From NCBI GenBank assembly GCA_021850835.1, contig JAJZKS010000023.1:1-12757 (forward strand): a DNA stretch of 12,757 nt, given 5' to 3'. Origin of the DNA: Thermoplasmata archaeon. GTDB lineage: Archaea; Thermoplasmatota; Thermoplasmata; Thermoplasmatales; Thermoplasmataceae. The notes beneath the pieces were generated by a model, which had not been told where the DNA came from, searched no databases, and saw only the letters and a program-made list of their open reading frames with translations. Within the stretch, counting starts at the first letter, position 1; each line of letters starts with the position of its first letter. A program made the translations under genes and the position numbers. Of this stretch, positions 6,831-12,757 are shown one piece after another.

Positions 6831-7071
6831 GGTTCCTCACGGATTAAGCATTCTCATGACCGACCTCCGCAGTAAGCGCTTTGCATATTGCCATTACTTT
6901 TCCGGTATATCACTCATCTTTACAACAACATTGATGTGAGAGAATTTTGATATAACAGGCCAGCCCAAACTAATACCTGAGGCCCTTCATCTTTCCTTTC
7001 CCGTATTTAAGACAGATAAGGGAATACAGGGATTTTTTGGTCCCTGTGGTCAGGGGTCAACAATCCTTTTA
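6831..7071. promoter_or_regulatory. Upstream region of the DUF2079 gene: box A plus dyad with alternative hairpins
   Basis: A good box A (TATTTAAG, 7004-7011) predicts initiation near 7033. Directly there lies an inverted repeat, ACAGGGA (7026-7032) and TCCCTGT (7041-7047), separated by a T-rich 8-base loop. The right arm can instead pair with CAGGG at 7051-7055 over a 4-base loop. As DNA this is a dyad over the expected start site, a typical operator position. As RNA, if initiation is further upstream, it is a pair of mutually exclusive hairpins. The rest of the gap holds no gene I can support. Confidence 0.5.
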
Positions 7072-9174
7072 GTGAGAAACTTCGGGCCTTCTAATTTTGA
7101 TGTAATGGAAGAGTTTGCGATGGAAAATGCTTTAGGCTCAACTTTATCATGCCAAACTGTCAGGATCTGTTCGAAAATGCTCAATGAGAATACTAAACGG
7201 GAGCCTTCGCATCCCATTAATAAGGAGAACTCTTCTGTCCCCTATTGGGCGTACGTCGCAATTGCCACAATTGCATATGGAATCATCTGGTCTTACATTG
7301 GAATAATGAAGATGCTTTCACTGAATGCTTACGTTTGGGACATGGGAATTACCTCTGAGCGCGGCTGGGCGATTCTTAACACAAACCTTGGCCTGCATGG
7401 TTACCTCTTCACTCTCATCAATTCAGGCATTGTCTATCCTTTATCTCCCTTAACCGGATCCGGGAATTTCTTTGCCATGATAATATTTCAGGCTTTCTCG
7501 GTTGCCATAATAGGGCCTGCAATATACCTCATTGCAAGGGAGAAAGCCCTGAGACAGAGAGACTCCATGCTCCTTTCCTTTGCTTTCTTTTTGTATTTTC
7601 CAGTTTATGGTACCATGTGGTTTGATTTCCACTACCAGGTGTTCTTCATGCCACTTTTCATTTATGCCTACCTCTTGTATCTCAGAAAGAATTACATCTC
7701 CTCGCTTTTCCTTTTCTCCCTTTCCGGAACAGTGCGGTATCCCTACGACATCTTTCCTCTAGTTTTTGCTCTCATCGAAATCATAATTATTCTTCAAGGA
7801 CGCCTGCATAAAACAGAGCGTGAGCGGTTTCTCTCGATGATCACACTTTTTGCTGTAATGTTGGTGTGGACCCTGCTCGGTTATTTTCTAGTAGGAGCAA
7901 CAGGCACAATACCTCACAGTGTTTCCACTTTATATAATGTATCAACGGTTTCGATCTGGTCCAGGATTCTAGTCATTACTCTGTTTCTAACTCCACTACT
8001 GTTTCTTCCTGTCATGAGAGCAAGATGGATCTTCATGGCATTGCCCGCATTCTTTCTCTTCCTGACATCAAATTATACGTGGTACACTTACCCTCACGTG
8101 TTCCAAGGCCAATATGTGGCAGGAGTTGTCCCGTTCCTGTTGCTAGGGCTGTGTGATTTTCTCTCATACAATAGGAACCAGACCAAACCAAAGGCATCTG
8201 CCCAGCGAAAAATCTTAGGATTAGCACGAAACCCATCACCTTTGCCCATAGTGGCTGCGGTTATTGTTGCCTTACTTTTCCTGAATGTGTTCATGGCCCC
8301 ATTTTCTCCCCTTAACAACAGCCTGGGTGATGGTTTCAATTACTACCAGAACACAGATTACAACCCTGCCAGGTATTCGGAACTGGAGAACATGATAAAA
8401 CTCATTCCTGCAACAGAGCAATACGTGGCATATCAGAACAATATTCCTGAAATAATGCCGCGGGAGTTGCCAAACGTAACGCTCATGGGGGGAAACCTGG
8501 GCAGCTTCACCAGCTTCAATAAAGGCGAAGCCATAAACAACCTATGGAATGTTTCCTCAGGTGGGAGTACATTCAGTGAGCCGATTAATTACGCTCTTGC
8601 GGACGCGGCTAACCCTAATTTCTACCTGGAGAACAATTCCATGTATTCACTAGTTCAGGACATGTATTCTTCGGGGAGGTACAGCATTGTTTCGGAGGGA
8701 TACGGATTGATCCTGCTAAGCAGGAATTACAGCGGGAACATGTTGGATTATAGCCCGGAAAATATCACCCTTGTGGGGCATAAAATATCCAGTGACAATG
8801 TTTCTTCTCCAGCTGTTTCCAATTCCATCTCAGGGCCTACTACATATGAAAGCCCAAAAGGCACCAATACCTTATCTTACCTTTTTCCTGGAAAATACAG
8901 CATGAATTTGATTATGACTTCATCAGCTTCGTCAAATGCGCTAAGCAATGAAACAGCTTCTCTTAAATTATATTCCGGTGATCTTTTGTTGAATGTCACG
9001 ATGTTTAATTTCGATGCCACCACAACATCTAACCAAATACAGGTGTTAGCGAATCTTAACCAGATATATGGTGATGTCTGGTTTTCACTGTCAATTGGCA
9101 AAAGTGCCCCATCCAAATTTCTTGTGAGTTTATATATCTCCCAGAACCTAGCTTATCAAAATATTAATACCTGA
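7072..9174 (+). CDS. DUF2079-type multispanning membrane protein with sequon-rich outer domain
   Basis: Function not established. The frame gives 700 residues from a GTG at 7072. ATGs at 7105, 7120 and 7177 are alternatives, the last beginning just before the first membrane span. About eleven hydrophobic spans lie between roughly residues 55 and 415. Early loops contain NAYVWDMGITSERGWAIL and WFDFHYQVFFMP, which resemble the DUF2079 pattern (YDLGIFDQ-like start, F-H-x-F segment), and HVFQGQYVAGVVPFLLLG matches its later conserved part. After the last span comes an outer domain of about 280 residues with the DUF2079-like ending GYGLILLSRN, then a beta-rich tail. It carries nine N-x-S/T sequons between residues 415 and 641, so it is probably N-glycosylated. 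DUF2079 proteins resemble GT-C glycosyltransferases in layout, so a role in lipid-linked sugar transfer is possible but unproven. GC content is below that of the genes to its left. Confidence 0.8.
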   Translation: MRNFGPSNFDVMEEFAMENALGSTLSCQTVRICSKMLNENTKREPSHPINKENSSVPYWAYVAIATIAYGIIWSYIGIMKMLSLNAYVWDMGITSERGWAILNTNLGLHGYLFTLINSGIVYPLSPLTGSGNFFAMIIFQAFSVAIIGPAIYLIAREKALRQRDSMLLSFAFFLYFPVYGTMWFDFHYQVFFMPLFIYAYLLYLRKNYISSLFLFSLSGTVRYPYDIFPLVFALIEIIIILQGRLHKTERERFLSMITLFAVMLVWTLLGYFLVGATGTIPHSVSTLYNVSTVSIWSRILVITLFLTPLLFLPVMRARWIFMALPAFFLFLTSNYTWYTYPHVFQGQYVAGVVPFLLLGLCDFLSYNRNQTKPKASAQRKILGLARNPSPLPIVAAVIVALLFLNVFMAPFSPLNNSLGDGFNYYQNTDYNPARYSELENMIKLIPATEQYVAYQNNIPEIMPRELPNVTLMGGNLGSFTSFNKGEAINNLWNVSSGGSTFSEPINYALADAANPNFYLENNSMYSLVQDMYSSGRYSIVSEGYGLILLSRNYSGNMLDYSPENITLVGHKISSDNVSSPAVSNSISGPTTYESPKGTNTLSYLFPGKYSMNLIMTSSASSNALSNETASLKLYSGDLLLNVTMFNFDATTTSNQIQVLANLNQIYGDVWFSLSIGKSAPSKFLVSLYISQNLAYQNINT

Positions 9175-9252
9175 AAACAGTGTCCTATTATCCTGCTCTA
9201 AAGAATCCTGGAAAAAGAATGACTTCTAATTAATCAATTATGCCAATAGAAA

Positions 9253-9260
9253 AATTTAAA
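9253..9260 (+). promoter_or_regulatory. Box A element deciding the TTG start at 9285
   Basis: AATTTAAA is centred about 28 bases before the TTG at 9285 and no Shine-Dalgarno sequence follows. There is no in-frame ATG before the conserved catalytic core, so this element is the main support for a leaderless TTG start. Confidence 0.55.
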
Positions 9261-9284
9261 CCGTTATGGTCTTCCCTGATTTAA

Positions 9285-10142
9285 TTGAATTCAACCACAG
9301 AATCTCCGGGATATTCTGATTTTCAGAAATATGATTATGGGTTTTACAAAACAGGGAAGGAAGAGCCAATTGAATATGATAGAAACCTGCATTCACAGAA
9401 GTCTTTCTCACTTGTAATTCCCGCCTATAATGAGGAAAAACGGATTGAACCATTTCTAAAACACTTAAAGCTTCATATCCCGGAAACTTGGGAGATTATT
9501 ATCGTGTGTGATGGGACAGATAATACTGCTGACATTGTCCGTTCTTTTGGAACAAGATTTAGAGTCCTTGAATTTTCTCACAAATTGGGGAAAGGGGGGG
9601 CAATTATAAAAGGGATTGAGGTTGCCAAAGGAGATGTGATAGGTTATGTGGATGCAGATGGGGCGATTCAAGCAAATGACATTATTAAAGTTTTCAACTG
9701 CGTGACTGAAGATGCCCCCGTTGCAATAGGCTCAAGGTGGGTAAGAGGGTCCAAAATCACAACAAAGCAACCTATTTCACGAATTATTCTTGGTCGCCTT
9801 TATCATTATACTACTTTTGCAATATTGGGAATTAGACATAAAGATACACAATGTGGACTTAAGGCGTATAGGAAAGATGCAATATTAAGAATAATGGAAA
9901 AACTTACTCTTACAAATTTGTCGATTGACACCGCTATCTTATATCATTGTAAATTATTGAAGTATAAAGTATCAGAAGTTCCTATAAAATGGAAGGATTT
10001 TGGAGGAAGTAAATTTCATCCGGTAAAGTCTGCAATAGTAATGTTCATCACGCTTCTCGGACTTCGATTGGCCCATACGACGGAGTCGAGATTGGTGAAA
10101 CAAAAGTTAGCAGAAATGCAGGAATTTTTTAATGGGATCTAA
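9285..10142 (+). CDS. Family 2 glycosyltransferase, dolichyl-phosphate glucosyl/mannosyltransferase-like
   Basis: Probably loads a sugar onto a dolichyl/polyprenyl phosphate carrier at the cytoplasmic membrane face. The protein is 285 residues. After about 40 variable residues comes FSLVIPAYNEEKRIEPFLKHL (41-61), then EIIIVCDGTDNTADIV (70-85), LGKGGAIIKGIEVAKGD (101-117), the catalytic DXD in YVDADGA (Asp123, Asp125), IGSRWV (148-153) and DTQCGLKAYR (187-196). LGKGGA, DADG and DTQCG in this order mark the ALG5/DPM1-type group that includes archaeal AglD/AglJ. The single hydrophobic stretch near residues 240-255 may anchor it. The TTG start is favoured because no in-frame Met precedes the core and a box A lies at the right distance. 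Codon use is much more AT-rich than in the 1681-6789 genes. Bases 9820-9838, inside codons 179-185, recur at the right end of the window. Confidence 0.88.
   Translation: MNSTTESPGYSDFQKYDYGFYKTGKEEPIEYDRNLHSQKSFSLVIPAYNEEKRIEPFLKHLKLHIPETWEIIIVCDGTDNTADIVRSFGTRFRVLEFSHKLGKGGAIIKGIEVAKGDVIGYVDADGAIQANDIIKVFNCVTEDAPVAIGSRWVRGSKITTKQPISRIILGRLYHYTTFAILGIRHKDTQCGLKAYRKDAILRIMEKLTLTNLSIDTAILYHCKLLKYKVSEVPIKWKDFGGSKFHPVKSAIVMFITLLGLRLAHTTESRLVKQKLAEMQEFFNGI
9820..9838 (+). repeat. 19-base direct repeat, copy 1 (inside the 9285 glycosyltransferase)
   Basis: CAATATTGGGAATTAGACA is identical to bases 12739-12757, the last 19 bases of the window, in the same orientation. Here it encodes part of AILGIRH of an intact enzyme. 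Confidence 0.9.
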
Positions 10143-10387
10143 TCTTATTTAAACAACCTTTGATCACTTTTGTATTGAGTTCATAATCGTTTCAATATTA
10201 TGTCTTAAATACAAAGATCGAAAGCCTAAACATATTGTATTAATGTTAAAATTGAAAAAAAGCTTAGTTTGGAAGTAGAATTTAAATTCTTATAATCATC
10301 TCAAAAACATTTTATTTTTTTAAGAGCTAGAGAAAGCAAGAATTCTAAATAGAATGTTATTTATGTTTTACTTGTATTTGAAATGAA
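10143..10387. other. AT-rich spacer with palindromes, T-tract terminator and flippase promoter
   Basis: This 245-base gap is the most AT-rich stretch in the window and shows no credible gene. It holds a perfect 14-base palindrome AGAATTTAAATTCT (10277-10290), a related shorter one AGAATTCT (10339-10346), a seven-T run (10315-10321) that could terminate the glycosyltransferase transcript, and the box A of the flippase. Confidence 0.5.
10357..10364 (+). promoter_or_regulatory. Box A element of the flippase gene
   Basis: TTATTTAT is centred about 27 bases before the ATG at 10388, the same leaderless spacing as at gmd and the 9285 gene. The local AT-richness lowers the weight of this match. Confidence 0.4.
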
Positions 10388-11917
10388 ATGGATGGGTCCG
10401 GGTCACAGACACGCTTTATTGGAGTAGATGCACTCTTTCAGTATGCGGGGTCGGGGGTTCAACTTTTCGCAGGACTAGTATTCTACTTGATCGCTGTTAG
10501 GCTTTTTAATACATCAAGTATTGGTGCTATATCTCTGTTTGTTGCGATAATTGGACTATTCAACATTATTTTCTCTTTCGGTCTTGGCACCGCATCACAG
10601 CATTTTACATCATACAATCTAGGGAAAGGTGACTATGCGTCTGTGAAGAAGACTATTCATCGTATACTTGGATTTGGCATTGCTCTGAGCATAGCTGGCC
10701 TAATTACTATCCAGGCTCTTGCAGGAGAACTTTCGGTGGTTTTCCTTCACTCTTCAAATTACACAAATCTAGTAAGGGTTCTTGGCGTTGTCCTTATTGG
10801 TAATATAATGTTTGGAATCCTAAACGGAACCCTCTTGGGCATTCAGCTCTTCCGACTTTCTGCAATCATAAGCACCGTGATCTGGGTCACATACTACATA
10901 GGGGCTCTATTTTTTGCAGTGTATTTTAGATCGATTGATACAATTGTGTTCGGATGGTTGATAGGAATTTTCCTCGGTGTCACGATTGAACTTTTAGTGG
11001 TGTTGTTGTCAATAAACAGATACTTTGGCTCAGGTAGACCACCTTCTAACTCATACCTCTTCAGATATTCATTTCCCATCTTGCTTTCTGGTATTATTTC
11101 TTACGGGGCTGCATACGCAGACAGGTTTGTAGTATCTGGTCTGCTCAGTCTTTCAGCTCTTGGGGTCTACAGTTTCGCTCTTCTGATTGGTTCTGCTATA
11201 AGCTTCCTGGCAATACCTTTTAATAATATCTTGATGCCAAAGTTTTCCGAGTTTTTTGGTAGAGGAGAGTTTGATAGAATTGCGACCACAACAGAGGTTT
11301 CCTCAACTCTGCTGTCATACTTCTATGTTCCTTCCGCCCTTGGTATTGCAGCCCTAGCGCCAATAATCCTTAATTTCCTCGGGGGGAGTAATTATGTGGA
11401 AGGCGCAATGTCCCTTAGAATAATTATGTTCATTACGGCAATTTTCATAATCCAAAATATTCTCACTCAGGCAGTTGCGTCTATCCGAAAGACGAAGCTC
11501 TTTCTATACTCAAGCGCCACGGCACTTGTTGGGAATGTGGCTCTGTCCATCATATTGATCCCGCCTTTCGGGATCACTGGTGCCGCATTGGGTTACTCTT
11601 CCGTATATGCCATCACCTTTGTGATACTTTTTTATTTTGCCAAAAAGGAATCTGTGTTATCCATGGATATGATCGGGTTAGTAAAGGTCTGGACATCAGC
11701 TATCCTTATGTTTGTCAGTGTGGTTGTTCTTTCTAATTATATTGGATTGAGAGTCATTTACCTTCCACTATATGTCATTTTAGGTGCATTTATCTATATT
11801 GGATTGGCCAGATTTATAGGCATTTTTAAAGGTGAAAATAAGGAACTCATACTTTCTTTGTTTCCAAATAAAATGCATTTTCTTAGAAAACTGATGTTAG
11901 TGGTTGTTCTGCATTAG
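10388..11917 (+). CDS. Wzx-like polysaccharide/lipid-linked oligosaccharide flippase (MOP superfamily)
   Basis: Predicted to flip the finished lipid-linked glycan across the cytoplasmic membrane. The 509-residue protein is hydrophobic from residue 15 to the end with about 12-14 spans, the usual size for the family. Recognisable features: a first span rich in aromatic and small residues (FIGVDALFQYAGSGVQLFAGLVFY), then TSSIGAISLFVAIIGLFNIIFSFGLGTASQHF, the mid-protein signature SFPILLSGIISYGAAYADRF (Asp at the start of a span) followed by LSALGVYSFALLIGSAI, and the late PPFGITGAALGYSSVYAI segment typical of Wzx/RfbX proteins. Archaeal members such as AglR are linked to protein N-glycosylation. 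The start is supported by the box A. The gene is monocistronic as far as can be seen, followed by a T-run at 11982-11988. Substrate specificity cannot be inferred from sequence. Confidence 0.9.
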   Translation: MDGSGSQTRFIGVDALFQYAGSGVQLFAGLVFYLIAVRLFNTSSIGAISLFVAIIGLFNIIFSFGLGTASQHFTSYNLGKGDYASVKKTIHRILGFGIALSIAGLITIQALAGELSVVFLHSSNYTNLVRVLGVVLIGNIMFGILNGTLLGIQLFRLSAIISTVIWVTYYIGALFFAVYFRSIDTIVFGWLIGIFLGVTIELLVVLLSINRYFGSGRPPSNSYLFRYSFPILLSGIISYGAAYADRFVVSGLLSLSALGVYSFALLIGSAISFLAIPFNNILMPKFSEFFGRGEFDRIATTTEVSSTLLSYFYVPSALGIAALAPIILNFLGGSNYVEGAMSLRIIMFITAIFIIQNILTQAVASIRKTKLFLYSSATALVGNVALSIILIPPFGITGAALGYSSVYAITFVILFYFAKKESVLSMDMIGLVKVWTSAILMFVSVVVLSNYIGLRVIYLPLYVILGAFIYIGLARFIGIFKGENKELILSLFPNKMHFLRKLMLVVVLH

Positions 11918-12087
11918 TTATCTAAATAACAATGTAGGTTCTAACAAAATCTGTAAAATTAAAGGATAAACGAAAAGTTAATTTTTTTCATACTCAACTC
12001 TCGAGATTTTACCTTTCATTCAGTGATTTTAGCTCTTAATAGGACATAATTATTTATGAATCAATATTCCCTGAAGAGGCAAATACC
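11918..12087. terminator. Convergent intergenic region with T-run terminator of the flippase
   Basis: This 170-base AT-rich gap lies between the converging flippase and family 4 glycosyltransferase genes. A seven-T run at 11982-11988 is a plausible archaeal terminator for the flippase. No gene or strong hairpin was seen. Confidence 0.4.
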
Positions 12088-12750
12088 TTAAAAAGACCTA
12101 TAGATATTTTCTGCTACGTCAGCTATTTTATCCCAAGAGAATTTTTCTCTAGCTATAATTTTACCTTCTTTACCGAGTTCTAAGCGTAATGTCTCGTTCT
12201 GTATTATTTTCTCAACCACATTTGCACAACTGCTAATTGAACCATATTCGTAAATCAAGGCATTTACTTGGTCTGTCAATAAGTCTTTATATTCTTCTAA
12301 GTTTGGTCCAATAATGGGAACAGATTGTGCCATTGCTTCGACTGTAGCAGCCCCAAAAGTTTCGTGATTAGAAATAAGATAAAAGAGTGCGCCCCGTAAT
12401 AAGAATCTTTTTTCGTCCTCGTTCACCCTTCCCGTGAATATAACTCTACCCTCAACACCCAACTTACATGCAAGCTGTCTCAATTCATTCAGGTAATTGT
12501 TGTCATCAAATGGTCCAATAACCAGATAGGTAAGTTGTGGAAATAGGGGTAAAATATTGATTCCAAATTCTATGAATTTGACTCTATCAATTCGAGCCAA
12601 TCTGACAAAGTATCTTGTCCCGGAAGTTTTTAAAATCTCATCGTGTACATTATTTATGTCAGGAGCGGAAAACGCTACTTCATCAACCCCTGCTGGCCAG
12701 ACAATTATTTTATCTTCACGGATCTCGTAATCTTTCATCAATATTGGGAA
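12088..12750 (-). pseudogene. Family 4 glycosyltransferase, C-terminal domain only; N-terminal half missing at the right edge
   Basis: The reading frame encodes the nucleotide-sugar-binding C-terminal domain of a GT-B fold, retaining glycosyltransferase. It contains EDKIIVWPAGVDEVAF (entry to the domain), YFVRLARIDRVKFIEFGINIL, LVIGPFDDNNYL, RVIFTGRVNEDEKRFLL and the EX7E catalytic motif in ETFGAATVEAMAQSVPIIG, ending with a typical FSWDKIADVAENIYRSF helix. A complete enzyme needs roughly 170-200 more residues at the N-terminus. Instead, reading upstream, family-like sequence stops at LMKDYE (about 12739), and an in-frame TAA follows at 12751-12753. The only starts available are a TTG at 12741 and an ATG at 12738, which would make an acceptor-domain-less fragment. 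The break coincides with the 19-base repeat shared with the 9285 gene, so the truncation is either a real rearrangement or an assembly join. The domain call is firm; pseudogene status is inference. Confidence 0.75.
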
Positions 12751-12757
12751 TTAGACA
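12739..12757 (+). repeat. 19-base direct repeat, copy 2 (window end)
   Basis: Identical to 9820-9838, in the same orientation, and ending exactly at the window edge. It begins at the codon where homology to family 4 glycosyltransferases runs out. The match could extend beyond the window. Confidence 0.9.

Noticed and set aside
6478..6840. Minus-strand frame (120 codons) opposite the end of gmd
   Set aside because: It lies antisense to conserved gmd codons and has no promoter or recognisable domain; a shadow of GC-rich third positions.
10388..11917. MATE drug exporter or MurJ as an alternative for the flippase
   Set aside because: The MOP superfamily shares the fold, but the mid-protein Asp-bearing span, the late PPFGITGAALGYS segment and the glycan-locus context favour a Wzx/AglR-like lipid-glycan flippase.
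1..12757. CRISPR array, tRNA/rRNA genes, transposase or toxin-antitoxin genes
   Set aside because: No regularly spaced repeats, cloverleaf-like sequence, or transposase or toxin motifs were seen on either strand. The only repeats are the short ones listed.

Overview
The window looks like archaeal DNA, most likely from a Thermoplasmatales-type euryarchaeon. This is an inference. Several genes have an AT-rich box A (TATA-like) element about 25-28 bases before the start codon, the spacing of leaderless archaeal transcripts, with no convincing Shine-Dalgarno sequence. AGG/AGA arginine codons are common, GTG and TTG starts occur, and there is a large DUF2079-type membrane protein of a kind found in that group. 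No rRNA, tRNA, CRISPR array or insertion sequence is visible. The odd length and the two interrupted end genes suggest a whole contig rather than an excerpt.

The whole window is a cell-surface glycan (probably protein-glycosylation) locus. Left part (1-6789, moderate GC): a minus-strand pair encodes a dTDP-sugar 3,4-ketoisomerase (FdtA/QdtA type) and a PLP sugar aminotransferase (FdtB/QdtB type, missing its last residues at base 1). Next come a divergent SAM methyltransferase, a convergent glucose-1-phosphate thymidylyltransferase (RmlA), a family 2 glycosyltransferase, dTDP-glucose 4,6-dehydratase (RmlB) and GDP-mannose 4,6-dehydratase (Gmd). RmlA, RmlB, FdtA-like and FdtB-like enzymes together form an unbroken route from glucose-1-phosphate to a dTDP-3-amino-3,6-dideoxyhexose. 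RmlC and RmlD (rhamnose) are not in the window. Gmd provides a second, GDP-linked 6-deoxyhexose precursor.

Right part (7072-12757, lower GC, falling further from about 9.2 kb): a DUF2079-type multispanning protein with a sequon-rich outer domain, a dolichyl-phosphate-glycosyltransferase-like family 2 enzyme that starts with TTG, an AT-rich spacer, a Wzx-like flippase, and a minus-strand family 4 glycosyltransferase that lacks its N-terminal domain. Together they suggest nucleotide-sugar synthesis, assembly on a lipid carrier and flipping across the membrane. The oligosaccharyltransferase (AglB) is not here.

The points most worth a second look are: the bacterial-style 3-amino-sugar pathway in an apparently archaeal locus; a 19-base direct repeat placing the right-hand end of the window onto the middle of the 9285 glycosyltransferase gene, exactly where the family 4 gene is cut; a dyad with two competing hairpins before the DUF2079 gene; and a long hairpin with a 13-base-period repeat between the rmlA and glycosyltransferase promoters.
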